Source of the DNA: Streptomyces abyssalis
GTDB taxonomy: Bacteria > Actinomycetota > Actinomycetes > Streptomycetales > Streptomycetaceae
DNA length: 64,000 bases
Assembly: GCF_001751365.1 (NCBI RefSeq)
Contig: NZ_LJGT01000040.1
Coordinates: 539,696 to 603,695 of the forward strand
Direction of reading: 5' to 3'
Shown: piece after piece, positions 24,124-32,453 of the stretch
Layout: every line of letters begins with the position of its first letter
Numbering within the stretch: the first letter of the stretch is position 1
Notes under the pieces: model-generated
Told to the model about the DNA's origin: nothing
What the model saw: the letters and a program-made list of their open reading frames with translations, nothing else
The model's database searches: none
Made by a program: the position numbers and the translations under genes

Positions 24124-24728
24124 CGGAACTGGTGCTGGTGCGGCACGGCGAGACCGTGTGGCACGCGGAGAACCGATACGCGGGCAGCAGCGACGTGGAG
24201 CTGACCGAACGAGGCGCCGCGCAGGGCCGTGACCTCGCCCGGTGGGCGTCCCGGCAGGGCGAGTTCGCGGCGGTGCTCAGCTCACCGCTGCGCCGTTGCC
24301 GCCGGACCGCTGCGCCCGCCGCCGAAGCGGCCGGCCTCCCGTTGCGCTGCGAACCGCGCCTGCGGGAACTGCACTTCGGCGAGGGCGAGGGCATGACCAG
24401 GGCGGAGATGCGGCGGGCCTTCGGCGACCGGCTCGCGGCCTTCCACCGCGATCCCGCCGGATCGCCTCTGCCCGGTGGCGAGGACCCGGCCGCCGCCGCC
24501 GGCCGGGGCCTGGCGGCCCTGCACGACATCGCTGCCGCGCATCCGGACGGAACCGTGCTGGCCGTGTCGCACAACACCCTTATCCGGCTCGTGCTGTGCA
24601 CGGTCCTCGGCATCCCGTTGTCCGAGTACCGGCGGACGTTCCCCGAACTCGCCAACACGGCACCGACGACCCTGCGCCTGCGCGAGGGCCGGTGGTCCCT
24701 GATCCGCTTCAACGCGCCGCTGTGCTGA
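24120..24728 (+). CDS. Histidine phosphatase family protein
   Basis: This is a 202-residue phosphoglycerate-mutase-like phosphatase. The catalytic motif is LVRHGETVWHAENRYAG with His8, followed by LSSPLRRCRRTA, RLRELHFGEGEGMTRAEM and the second His in VLAVSHNTLIR. Members dephosphorylate small metabolites or sugar phosphates. The start GTG 24120 overlaps the kinase stop, with GGAGGAG at 24107-24113. As the last gene of the polyol island's plus arm it may prevent build-up of sugar phosphates, pairing with the HAD phosphatase on the other arm. Confidence 0.85.
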   Translation: MTELVLVRHGETVWHAENRYAGSSDVELTERGAAQGRDLARWASRQGEFAAVLSSPLRRCRRTAAPAAEAAGLPLRCEPRLRELHFGEGEGMTRAEMRRAFGDRLAAFHRDPAGSPLPGGEDPAAAAGRGLAALHDIAAAHPDGTVLAVSHNTLIRLVLCTVLGIPLSEYRRTFPELANTAPTTLRLREGRWSLIRFNAPLC

Positions 24729-24801
24729 CGGCACCGCCGTGCTGCCGGGGCCGGCCGCCGTGCTTGGTGCCCGGACGCGGCCGTACGGGATACTGGCCCG
24801 C

Positions 24802-25653
24802 ATGAGTCTGTTCCGCGACGACGGCATCGTGCTGCGCACCCAGAAGCTGGGTGAGGCGGACCGGATCATCACGCTGCTCACGCGCGGGCACGGCCGGGTG
24901 CGTGCGGTCGCGCGCGGGGTGCGGCGCACGAAGTCGAAGTTCGGGGCGCGGCTGGAGCCCTTCAGCCACGTCGATGTGCAGTTCTTCGCACGCGGCAGTG
25001 AACTGGTCGGCCGCGGGCTGCCGTTGTGCACCCAGACAGAGACCATCGCCCCGTACGGGCAGGGCATCGTCGCCGACTACGCGCGCTACACCGCCGGTAC
25101 GGCCATGCTGGAGACCGCCGAGCGCTTCACCGACCACGAGGGCGAGCCCAACGTGCAGCAGTATCTGCTGCTGGTGGGCGGGCTGCGCACGCTGGCCGCC
25201 GGCGAGCACGCGTCCGGTCTGGTGCTGGACGCCTTCCTGCTGCGTTCGCTGGCCATGGGCGGTTACGCGCCGAGCTTCGACGACTGCGCCAAGTGCGGGC
25301 TGCACGGCCCCAACCGGTTCTTCTCCGTCGCCTCCGGAGGCGTGGTGTGCGGCGACTGCCGGGTGCCCGGCAGCGTCGTACCGTCCCCGGAGACGCTGCG
25401 GCTGCTCGGCGCGCTGCTCACGGGGGACTGGGAGACGGCCGACGCGAGCGAGGCCAGGCACGCGCGGGAGGGCACCGGGCTGGTGTCGGCGTATCTGCAC
25501 TGGCACATGGAGCGCGGGCTGCGCTCGCTGCGCTACGTCGACCGCACGACGGGCTTCCCCCCGGGACCGCAGGCACAGGCACAGGCGCATTCGCAGTCCG
25601 GGCCGCAGCCGCCGGTGGAGCCGTCGGCCGAGCCGGAGGCCCGGCAGTCCTGA
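24802..25653 (+). CDS. recO: DNA repair protein RecO
   Basis: RecO anneals single strands and loads RecA in the RecFOR gap-repair pathway. The 283-residue protein has the N-terminal OB fold (SLFRDDGIVLRTQKLGEADR, VRAVARGVRRTKSKFGARLE) and a helical C-terminal domain with a four-Cys zinc site (Cys162, Cys165, Cys183, Cys186). The last 40 residues are a Gln/Pro-rich tail. ATG 24802 begins the conserved MSLFRDDG. It is followed by uppS, the usual actinobacterial pair, so the accessory polyol island appears to have been inserted between leuA-side genes and this conserved block. Confidence 0.95.
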   Translation: MSLFRDDGIVLRTQKLGEADRIITLLTRGHGRVRAVARGVRRTKSKFGARLEPFSHVDVQFFARGSELVGRGLPLCTQTETIAPYGQGIVADYARYTAGTAMLETAERFTDHEGEPNVQQYLLLVGGLRTLAAGEHASGLVLDAFLLRSLAMGGYAPSFDDCAKCGLHGPNRFFSVASGGVVCGDCRVPGSVVPSPETLRLLGALLTGDWETADASEARHAREGTGLVSAYLHWHMERGLRSLRYVDRTTGFPPGPQAQAQAHSQSGPQPPVEPSAEPEARQS

Positions 25654-25769
25654 CCGGCGTCCTGACCAGCAGGGGCGGACCGGCGTCGGCTACGCTCGCC
25701 CGTGTCCCGGCGCTCCCGGCGCTTCCCGCCCTGTGACGCCGACCCGTCCATCCCTGGAGCTGAACGACC

Positions 25770-26591
25770 ATGGCACGCCGCGCAATGCTGCAGAGGCAGC
25801 GTCGCGAGTACGTCACGCCCGAGCCGCACCCCTCCGGCGAACGCCCGCCCGAGATCCCGCCGGAGCTGGTCCCCGGCCACGTGGCGTGCGTCATGGACGG
25901 CAACGGACGGTGGGCCAAGCAGCGGGGTCTGCCGCGTACGGAGGGGCACAAGGTCGGCGAGGGCGTCGTGCTCGACGTGCTCAAGGGCTGCCTGGAGATG
26001 GGCGTGAAGAACCTCTCCCTGTACGCCTTCTCCACGGAGAACTGGAAGCGTTCGCCGGAAGAGGTGCGCTTCCTGATGAACTTCAACCGTGACGTCATCC
26101 GGCGCCGCCGCGACGAGATGGACGAACTGGGCATCCGCATCCGCTGGGTGGGCCGGATGCCGAAGCTGTGGAAGTCGGTGGTGCGCGAGCTGCAGGTCGC
26201 GCAGGAGCAGACCGTCGCCAACGACGCGATGACGCTCTACTTCTGCGTCAACTACGGCGGGCGTGCCGAGATCGCGGACGCGGCGCAGGCGCTCGCCGAG
26301 GACGTGCGGGCCGGGAAGCTCGATCCGTCGAAGGTGAACGAGAAGACCCTCGCCAGGTACCTGTACTACCCGGACATGCCGGATGTGGACCTCTTCCTGC
26401 GTCCGTCCGGCGAGCAGCGCACGTCCAACTACCTGATCTGGCAGAGCGCTTACGCCGAGATGGTCTATCAGGACGTGCTGTGGCCGGACTTCGACCGCCG
26501 TGACCTGTGGCGGGCCTGTCTCGAATACGCCAAGCGCGACCGCCGCTTCGGCGGGGCACGAGGGAACGGCGGGGACGCGAAGAGCTCCTAG
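25770..26591 (+). CDS. uppS: Isoprenyl transferase (cis-prenyltransferase, UppS family)
   Basis: The enzyme condenses isopentenyl diphosphate in cis onto an allylic primer to make undecaprenyl or decaprenyl diphosphate, the lipid carrier for peptidoglycan. The 273-residue protein carries MDGNGRWA (42-49, catalytic Asp43), GHKVGEGV, LYAFSTENWKR, and the C-terminal DLFLRPSGEQRTSNYLIWQ motif that binds the diphosphate. Length and motif order are complete. ATG 25770 starts MARRAMLQRQRREYV, a typical basic leader. It is downstream of recO on the same strand (116 bases). Confidence 0.95.
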   Translation: MARRAMLQRQRREYVTPEPHPSGERPPEIPPELVPGHVACVMDGNGRWAKQRGLPRTEGHKVGEGVVLDVLKGCLEMGVKNLSLYAFSTENWKRSPEEVRFLMNFNRDVIRRRRDEMDELGIRIRWVGRMPKLWKSVVRELQVAQEQTVANDAMTLYFCVNYGGRAEIADAAQALAEDVRAGKLDPSKVNEKTLARYLYYPDMPDVDLFLRPSGEQRTSNYLIWQSAYAEMVYQDVLWPDFDRRDLWRACLEYAKRDRRFGGARGNGGDAKSS

Positions 26592-26667
26592 GGCGCGTCG
26601 CTGCGTCGCCTGCGGGCCTGCGGGCCTGCGTCGAGCGCGGGGCTTGCGGGGGCGCGCGGGGCCGACG

Positions 26668-27408
26668 TCAGCGTGCCCGGGAGAGCCAGTCGGTGTAGCT
26701 GGTGGGCGCGATGCGCGCGCCCGCCGGAGCAGTGAGGACGTCGCCCCGTACGGCGGCGAACATGCCGGCGGAGTCATCCGTGACGACAGACCGTCCGCCG
26801 CCCTTGGCCCTGATCGTGAGCCGCCCGAGTTCGTCGAGGGGATGGACTTCGGGGCCGGCGATCTCCAGTACGCCGCCCGCGGGAGCGCCGGCGGCGACTT
26901 CGGCGACGTAGTGCGAGACGTCGGCCGCGGCGACCGGCTGCAGGGGCGTCCGTGGCAGGCGGACGGTGCCGCCGTCGACGGTCCAGGACATCACCGCCTC
27001 GACGAACTCCATGAACTGCGTGGCGCGGACGATCGAGTAGGGGACCGGCCCGGCCTTGAGGGCATCCTCCTGGAGCACCTTGGCCCGGTAGTAGTCCAGC
27101 TCCGGAACCTGCTCCACGCCGACGATGGAGAGGATGACGAAGTGCCCGGTCCCGCTCTTCCCGCTCGCGGCGAGGAGGTTGTCCATCGAGGTCCGGAAGA
27201 AGGCGGACGACGCCTCGTCGAAGGTCGGGGAGTTCGTCAGATTGACGACGGTGTCCGCACCCGCGACGGCTGCTTCCAGGCCCTGTCCGGTGATGACGTC
27301 CACGCCCGTGGACAGGGAATGCGGTACGGCTTCGTGTCCGGCCGAGTTCAGGTCCGCCACGACCTGCGATCCGATCAGCCCGGTTCCACCGATCACTGCG
27401 ACCTTCAT
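26668..27408 (-). CDS. NmrA-like/atypical SDR NAD(P)-binding protein
   Basis: This is a 246-residue Rossmann protein. MKVAVIGGTGLIGSQVVADL is the nucleotide-binding start (GGTGLIG); VVNLTNSPTFDEASSAF, HFVILSIVGVEQVPELDYYR and YSIVRATQFMEF follow. The pattern is that of NmrA-type atypical SDRs, which often lack the classical Ser-Tyr-Lys triad and act as reductases or redox sensors; YYRAK here could still provide Tyr and Lys. ATG 27408 is preceded by GAGAGGGT. It is divergent from the LtrA gene, and a 6-6-6 palindrome lies between them. Substrate unknown. Confidence 0.8.
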   Translation of the reverse strand: MKVAVIGGTGLIGSQVVADLNSAGHEAVPHSLSTGVDVITGQGLEAAVAGADTVVNLTNSPTFDEASSAFFRTSMDNLLAASGKSGTGHFVILSIVGVEQVPELDYYRAKVLQEDALKAGPVPYSIVRATQFMEFVEAVMSWTVDGGTVRLPRTPLQPVAAADVSHYVAEVAAGAPAGGVLEIAGPEVHPLDELGRLTIRAKGGGRSVVTDDSAGMFAAVRGDVLTAPAGARIAPTSYTDWLSRAR

Positions 27409-27442
27409 GTGGTGACCCTCTCTCCCGGCGTCTCTGCCCGTC

Positions 27443-27460
27443 ATGACTCCATGTAGTCAT
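27443..27460. promoter_or_regulatory. ATGACT-N6-AGTCAT palindrome between the SDR and LtrA genes
   Basis: Perfect 6-base arms flank CCATGT, 35 bases upstream of the SDR start and in the divergent intergenic region. It is a candidate operator; no regulator gene is adjacent, so the binding protein is unknown. Confidence 0.35.
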
Positions 27461-27596
27461 ACGCGTACCGTGTGTGCACATCGGTCACGTCCTGACCCGT
27501 CGCCCCTCGCAGAGCGCGGCGTCCGGCGTCGTCGGAGGACGCCGTGTGAGCGGTCTGAGCGGCCGCGGTGTGCGGGACGCGCGGCAGGAGAGGCGG

Positions 27597-28802
27597 ATGA
27601 GCGGAGACAGCACCGCGACGGAGCGGCCCCGGCGGCTGCGGCGGACGATGCGCGGGCGGGACCCGGGCGAGGAGCACCGGTCGGCGACCCCCCTGGAGCT
27701 CTTCTTCGACCTGACGTTCGTGGTCGCGGTGTCCCAGGCGGCGGCCCAGCTCCACCACGCCCTGGTCGAGGGGCATTTCGCCTCGGGCCTGGCCGGATAT
27801 GCCGCGGTGTTCTTCGCGATCTGGTGGGCCTGGATGAACTTCACCTGGTTCGCCTCGGCGTACGACACGGACGACGTGCTCTACCGGCTGTTGACGCTGC
27901 TGCAGATGTCCGGGGTCCTCGTACTGGCCGCGGGGGTGCCCTCCGCGTTCAAGGACGGCGACTTCCTTCTCGTCGTGATCGGCTACGTCGTCATGCGCAC
28001 CGCGATGGTCGCGCAATGGCTGCGGGCCGCCGCCGAACACCCCCAGGGCCGCAGCGGGGCGCTGCGCGTCGCGACCGGCATCGCCGTGGTCCAGTGCGGG
28101 TGGATCGCCAGGCTCTGGGCCCCGGGCGTCTGGGCGCCCGTCACCTTCGTGGTGCTGGTGGCGGCGGAGCTCGTCGTACCGGTATGGGCGCAGTACCGGG
28201 GGAAATCCGGCGGATGGCATCCCGGGCACATCGCCGAACGGTACGGCCTGTTCACGATCATCGTGCTCGGCGAGGTCATCTTCGGCGCCTTCGCGGGCAT
28301 GCAGTCGGCCGTGACGGCTCACGGCCTGTCGGTCTCCGTCATGCTCGTCGCCGCCGGCGGCCTGCTCCTCGTGTTCGGCCTGTGGTGGATCTACTTCACC
28401 GGCCGTGAATCCGGGCTGGCCACCCTGCGCACCGCGATGGTCTGGGGTTACGGGCACTACGTGGCCTTCGCCGCGCTGGCGGCGCTCGGTGCCGGGCTGG
28501 AGGCGGCGCTGGACGCCGCCGAGCAGCACGGGGACCTGAGCGCCCGGGCCGCCGGCCTGGCCGTGGCGGTCCCTGTGGCGGTCGTCCTCGTCGCTCTGGG
28601 CCTGCTGCACCGGCTGACGGGCACCGGCACCGCCGGCCACGGCCTGCTAGTGGGGGGAGGGGCGCTCGCCGTGCTGGTACTCGGGGCCGGTGCGCCCGTG
28701 CTGGGCGTGGGCGGCGCGGTGCTGGGCATGGGGCTGGCCGTCGCCGCCACCCTGGCGGTCGACGTGGCCGCGTTCCGCCTCGGCGACGACCGGCCGGGGT
28801 GA
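27597..28802 (+). CDS. ltrA: Low temperature requirement protein A (LtrA) family membrane protein
   Basis: This 401-residue protein has the LtrA pattern: a basic cytoplasmic start, then SATPLELFFDLTFVVAVSQA at about 29-48, then ten or more hydrophobic segments. These include FFAIWWAWMNFTWFASAYDT, the HIAERYGLFTIIVLGEVIFG motif and FGLWWIYFTGRES. The function of LtrA is not known biochemically; it was named for growth of Listeria in the cold. ATG 27597 has GGAGAGG at 27587-27593. The last 60 residues are Gly/Ala/Val-rich membrane segments. Confidence 0.9.
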   Translation: MSGDSTATERPRRLRRTMRGRDPGEEHRSATPLELFFDLTFVVAVSQAAAQLHHALVEGHFASGLAGYAAVFFAIWWAWMNFTWFASAYDTDDVLYRLLTLLQMSGVLVLAAGVPSAFKDGDFLLVVIGYVVMRTAMVAQWLRAAAEHPQGRSGALRVATGIAVVQCGWIARLWAPGVWAPVTFVVLVAAELVVPVWAQYRGKSGGWHPGHIAERYGLFTIIVLGEVIFGAFAGMQSAVTAHGLSVSVMLVAAGGLLLVFGLWWIYFTGRESGLATLRTAMVWGYGHYVAFAALAALGAGLEAALDAAEQHGDLSARAAGLAVAVPVAVVLVALGLLHRLTGTGTAGHGLLVGGGALAVLVLGAGAPVLGVGGAVLGMGLAVAATLAVDVAAFRLGDDRPG

Positions 28803-28831
28803 CCGGCAGGGCTTGCGCCCTCGCGCGGTCA

Positions 28832-28857
28832 CTTCAGCGCGGTCCTTCAGCGCGGTC
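28832..28857. repeat. Two perfect 13-bp tandem repeats
   Basis: CTTCAGCGCGGTC occurs at 28832-28844 and 28845-28857, with a partial third copy after it. It lies in the short convergent gap between ltrA and zur and has no evident function. Confidence 0.7.
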
Positions 28858-28883
28858 CGTCAGCGGCGTGACCAAGGGCGGCG

Positions 28884-29297
28884 TCACTTCGCGGCGGCGC
28901 ACTCCCCGCACGTACCGAAGATCTCGACGGTGTGACCGACGTTCACGAAGCCGTGCTCCTCGGCGATGGAGTCGGCCCACTTCTCCACGGCCGGTCCCTC
29001 GACCTCGACGGCCTTGCCGCAGCGGCGGCACACCAGATGGTGATGGTGGTCGTCGCTGTGGCACCGGCGGTAGACCGATTCGCCCTCGTCGGTGCGCAGG
29101 ACGTCGACCTCGCCGGCGTCGGCGAGGGACTGCAGCGTGCGGTAGACGGTGGTCAGCCCGACCGAGTCCCCGCGGTGCTTGAGCATGTCGTGGAGCTCCT
29201 GCGCACTGCGGAACTCCTCGACCTCAGCCAGTGCCGCCGAGACTGCGGCACGCTGCCGCGTCGACCGGCCGCGGACAGGGGGACCTGCGGTGGTCAC
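28884..29297 (-). CDS. zur: Zinc uptake regulator Zur (Fur family)
   Basis: This is a 137-residue Fur-family repressor. A winged helix-turn-helix (about 15-70) includes GLTTVYRTLQSLADAGEVDV. Metal ligands are His84-His87, Cys90 and Cys93 (HHHHLVCRRCG) and Cys130 and Cys133 (GTCGEC), the structural zinc site. In streptomycetes Zur senses zinc and represses znuA/BC and zinc-free ribosomal proteins. GTG 29297 is preceded by GGAGA. It lies downstream of znuB on the same strand, separated by a hairpin, and a Zur-box-like palindrome is found before znuA. The context makes Zur far more likely than Fur or Nur. Confidence 0.92.
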   Translation of the reverse strand: MTTAGPPVRGRSTRQRAAVSAALAEVEEFRSAQELHDMLKHRGDSVGLTTVYRTLQSLADAGEVDVLRTDEGESVYRRCHSDDHHHHLVCRRCGKAVEVEGPAVEKWADSIAEEHGFVNVGHTVEIFGTCGECAAAK

Positions 29298-29371
29298 GCT
29301 GTCTCCTTCGCTCGTCTCGCTCGCTCACTGAACCTGCCCGGTCATTGTGCCAGGCACTGCGGGTACGGGGC

Positions 29372-29403
29372 CCCACGCCCGGAAACCGGTGGCCGGGCGT
29401 GGG
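29372..29403 (-). terminator. Hairpin between znuB and zur
   Basis: CCCACGCCCGG (29372-29382) pairs with CCGGGCGTGGG (29393-29403) around a 10-base loop: an 11-bp perfect stem just after the znuB stop. It would separate znu transcription from zur or reduce read-through. Confidence 0.6.
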
Positions 29404-29405
29404 CA

Positions 29406-30428
29406 CTACGCCGCGCCCTCGGCGCCCCTGCCGTCGCGGGCGGAGGCCTGGTCCCGGGAGGATGCTCCGTCCCCGTCCTGGGGCCTTGACCGGCCACCCG
29501 GCCGGGTCCCGCCGGCGACAGTCACCCCGTGGTCCGAGCCCAGGCCGCCCGAGCCCCCGTCGCCCGAGCCCCGGTGGTCCGGATCTCCTCGGTCGGGGTG
29601 CCCGTGCAGCGCCGCCCTTCGTTTCGCGAGCGGCGCCGCGAGGGCCGTCACCAGGGCGAACACAGCGATGGCCAGTACGACGATGCTGCCGCCGGGCGGC
29701 ACGTCCGCGTAGTACGACATGGTGGTCCCCGACAGGGTCACGGCCACCCCGAAGATCACGGACAGCCCCAGCGTGGCGGCGAAGCCCCGCGTGACCTGCT
29801 GCGCGGCGGCCACGGGAATCACCATCAGCGCGCTCACCAGCAGCAGGCCGACCACCCGCATGGCGACGGTGACCGTCACCGCGGCGGTGACCGCGAGCAG
29901 CAGGTTCAGCAGCCGCACCGGGAGACCGGTGACGCGAGCGAACTCCTCGTCCTGGCAGACCGCGAACAGCTGCCGCCGCAGCCCCAGCGAGCAGGCCAGG
30001 ACGAACGCCGACAGACAGACGATCGCGACCACGTCGGAGTCGGAGACGGTGGTGATCGAGCCGAACAGATATGTGGTGAGGCTGGCGTTGGAGCCGTTCG
30101 GGGCCAAGTTGATGATCATGACACCGCCCGCCAGGCCGCCGTAGAAGAGCATCGCGAGGGCGAGATCCCCGCGTGCCTTCCCGTACCAGCGGATCAGCTC
30201 CATCGTGACCGCGCCGAGCGAGGCGACGGCGATCGCCATCCACACCGGGCTGGTGCCCAGCAGGAAGCCGAGCGCGACGCCGGTGAGCGCGACGTGACCG
30301 ATGCCGTCGCCCATGATCGCCTGGCGGCGCTGTACGAGGTAGATGCCCACGGCCGGCGCCGCGATGCCCACCAGCAGTGCGGCGAGCAGGGCGCGCTGCA
30401 TGAACGGGTAGTGCAGCAGCTCGGTCAT
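29406..30428 (-). CDS. znuB: Zinc ABC transporter permease ZnuB
   Basis: This is a 340-residue permease of the ABC-3 family that moves zinc delivered by ZnuA. About eight to nine hydrophobic segments cover residues 5-270. Family motifs include FMQRALLAALLVGIAAPAVG, RRQAIMGDGIGHVALTGVAL and VGLLLVSALMVIPVAAAQQV. The last 65 residues are an unusual Gly/Asp/Ser-rich hydrophilic tail not needed for transport. Its ATG overlaps the znuC stop by 4 bases (ATGA). It is third in a znuA-znuC-znuB operon. Confidence 0.93.
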   Translation of the reverse strand: MTELLHYPFMQRALLAALLVGIAAPAVGIYLVQRRQAIMGDGIGHVALTGVALGFLLGTSPVWMAIAVASLGAVTMELIRWYGKARGDLALAMLFYGGLAGGVMIINLAPNGSNASLTTYLFGSITTVSDSDVVAIVCLSAFVLACSLGLRRQLFAVCQDEEFARVTGLPVRLLNLLLAVTAAVTVTVAMRVVGLLLVSALMVIPVAAAQQVTRGFAATLGLSVIFGVAVTLSGTTMSYYADVPPGGSIVVLAIAVFALVTALAAPLAKRRAALHGHPDRGDPDHRGSGDGGSGGLGSDHGVTVAGGTRPGGRSRPQDGDGASSRDQASARDGRGAEGAA

Positions 30429-31216
30429 GCGTGCGTCCCGGGGTTGGCTTCGCTCACGGAGAGTCCGCTCTGGATGGCCGCGGCCGTTGCGGCGGCGTCG
30501 CGGGTGTCGTGCGGATGGCAGGCCAGGTCGTGCAGGCGTTCGGGGTCGGCGACGCTCTCGGCCAGCCCGTCGCGCATCAGCACCGCGCGGTCGATGAGCG
30601 GTGCGAGCGGGCCCGCCTCATGCAGGACGAGCAGTACGGACGTACCGCGTCCCACCTGCTCGCGCAGCGCCTCCGCCAGTACGTCCTGGGCAGCCAGGTC
30701 CACGCCGGCCAGGGGCTCGTCCATGATCAGCAGATCGGGTTCGGACGCCAGCGCCCGGGCGATCAGTACGCGCTGGTGCTGGCCGCCGGAGAGGGCGTTG
30801 ACGGAGTCCTTGGCGCGGTGTCCGAGTCCGACGACGTCGAGGGCACGGGCGACGGCGGCCCTGTCCGCCCGGCCCAGCGGGCGCAGCCTCGTACGGGCCA
30901 GGCGGCCGGAGGAGACGACCTCCCGCACGGTGGCGGGCACGCCCGCGGCGGCCGTGGACCGCTGCGGCACGTAGCCGATGCGGCGCCAGTCGCGGAACCG
31001 GGCGAACGGGGTGCCGAACAGCTCCAGCTCGCCCCCGGAGAGCGGCACCTGACCGATGACGGTACGGATCGCCGTCGACTTCCCCGAGCCGTTGGCGCCG
31101 AGCAGGGCGACGACCTCGCCGCTGCCGACGGTCAGGTCGATGCCGCGCAGCACGGTGCGCGCCCCCAGTGAGGCGGTGGCGGCCCGGAGGGACATCACGG
31201 GCTGCGGTGCGGCCAT
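30425..31216 (-). CDS. znuC: Zinc ABC transporter ATP-binding protein ZnuC
   Basis: This is a 263-residue ABC ATPase. Walker A is GANGSGKST (40-48), Q-loop IGYVPQRST, signature LSGGQHQRVLIARAL, Walker B LLIMDEPLAGVD and switch His in LLVLHEAG. It energises zinc import with ZnuB and the ZnuA lipoprotein. It overlaps znuB by 4 bases and lies 74 bases after znuA. The linker after about residue 240 is short and Ala-rich. Zinc specificity rests on the adjacent ZnuA and Zur genes. Confidence 0.93.
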   Translation of the reverse strand: MAAPQPVMSLRAATASLGARTVLRGIDLTVGSGEVVALLGANGSGKSTAIRTVIGQVPLSGGELELFGTPFARFRDWRRIGYVPQRSTAAAGVPATVREVVSSGRLARTRLRPLGRADRAAVARALDVVGLGHRAKDSVNALSGGQHQRVLIARALASEPDLLIMDEPLAGVDLAAQDVLAEALREQVGRGTSVLLVLHEAGPLAPLIDRAVLMRDGLAESVADPERLHDLACHPHDTRDAAATAAAIQSGLSVSEANPGTHA

Positions 31217-31290
31217 GGGAGGGGCCTTTCCCTCGGTGGTCGGTGATGGGAGGAGCGGGGCGGAGCCGGGGAGTGCGGAGTGCCGTGGGC

Positions 31291-32280
31291 TCAGGGGGCG
31301 CCGAGTGCGTTCTGCAGCGCGAAGAGGTTCTGGTGCATGACCGAGAAGTAGTCCTGGCCCTTCTTCACGGTCTCCAGTGGGCTGAGTACCCCGGTCCTCA
31401 GGTTCAGATCGTTCGCCAGGGTCCTGGCCGTCTTGTCGCTGGCGCTCGACTCGAAGAAGACCGTGTCGACGTCGTCCGCCTTGGCGATCTTGTGCAGCTT
31501 CTTCATGCGGGCGCCGCTCGGCTCGGACTCCGGGTCGATGCCGGAGACGGCGGCCTGGTGCAGCCCGTACCGCTCGGCGAGATAGCCGAAGGCGGCGTGA
31601 GTGGTGATGAAGGTGTCGGTCTTCTTGCGCGACAGACCCTTCTTGAACTCCTTGTCGAGGGAGTGCAGGCGCTCGGTCAGGGCGCGGGTGTTCTTCTCGT
31701 AGTCCTTCTTGTGCGCCGGGTCGGCCTCGGCGAGCTTCTTGCCCACGCCCTCGGCGATCTGCGCGTAGCGGACGGGATCGAGCCAGACGTGCGGGTCGCC
31801 GCCCTGCCCGGAGTCCGAGTGCGAGTGGCCGTGGTCCTCGCCGTGGCCCTCGTGGTCCTTGTCTTGGTCCTCGCCGTGGACGTCCTCGCTGTGCTTCTCC
31901 AGCGAGGTGTACGAGGAGGCTTCGGCCACGTGCTCCGGCTCGGCCTGCTGGACGCCCTCGTCGACGGCGGGCTGGAGGCCCTTGAGGTAGACGACGAGGT
32001 CGGAGTCGGTCAGCCGGCCGGTCTGCTGAGGACTGAGTTCCAGGTCGTGCGGCTCGGAGCCGGGCTTGGTGAGGGACTCGACCTCGACGTGCCCGGCGCC
32101 TATCTGCTGGGCGAGGAACTGGAGGGGATAGAAGGACGCGACGACGTTCACCTTCCCGTCCGCCTCCTCCTCGCTGCCCGGGCCACTCGTGCAGGCGGTG
32201 AGGGCGAGAGAGCCGACGCCGAGAGCGGTGGCGGCGGCGAGCGCGCGTATCAGACGACGGGAAGCGTTCATGACAGTCAT
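31291..32280 (-). CDS. znuA: Zinc-binding lipoprotein ZnuA
   Basis: This is a 329-residue cluster A-I solute-binding protein. It has a lipoprotein signal (LGVGSLALTAC, Cys30; Cys27 if translation starts at the second in-frame ATG, 32271). His ligands sit in PGSEPHDLEL, in GGDPHVWLDP and in FITTHAAFGYLAERYGL, with the late Asp/Glu in VFFESSASD. A His/Asp-rich loop (about 133-165, HGEDQDKDHEGHGEDHGHSH) is typical of zinc rather than manganese binders. A Zur-box-like palindrome lies 13-27 bases upstream of the start, so zinc should repress it. Confidence 0.94.
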   Translation of the reverse strand: MTVMNASRRLIRALAAATALGVGSLALTACTSGPGSEEEADGKVNVVASFYPLQFLAQQIGAGHVEVESLTKPGSEPHDLELSPQQTGRLTDSDLVVYLKGLQPAVDEGVQQAEPEHVAEASSYTSLEKHSEDVHGEDQDKDHEGHGEDHGHSHSDSGQGGDPHVWLDPVRYAQIAEGVGKKLAEADPAHKKDYEKNTRALTERLHSLDKEFKKGLSRKKTDTFITTHAAFGYLAERYGLHQAAVSGIDPESEPSGARMKKLHKIAKADDVDTVFFESSASDKTARTLANDLNLRTGVLSPLETVKKGQDYFSVMHQNLFALQNALGAP

Positions 32281-32292
32281 TTTCAGACTACT

Positions 32293-32307
32293 TGGAAACG
32301 ATTGTCA
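32293..32307. promoter_or_regulatory. Zur box upstream of znuA
   Basis: TGGAAACGATTGTCA is a 7-1-7 imperfect palindrome that fits actinobacterial Zur sites of the TGAAAATGATTTTCA type. It sits in an AT-rich patch directly upstream of znuA and 147 bases upstream of the divergent glyS, so it should act on znuACB. Confidence 0.7.
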
Positions 32308-32453
32308 AATGATGCGATGGATTCGGGCCGGTGGAGAGCGTGCACGGGCGCCCGCGAATCGATCGCCGTACCGATAGCCGAACCGATTTGATCCGCCCCC
32401 CTCATGGCTCGGTAACCTGAAGTATTCCGTCCGCCGTTGATGAAGAGAGCACT

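Noticed and set aside
14306..24728. Reading the polyol island as a glycerol/dihydroxyacetone locus
   Set aside because: No glycerol kinase GlpK, glycerol dehydrogenase or GlpF is present, and the DhaK substrate loop departs from the dihydroxyacetone type.
32308..32453. Riboswitch or T-box before glyS
   Set aside because: The leader is too short, has no specifier or T-box consensus and no strong hairpins; no glycine-riboswitch-like cores are visible.
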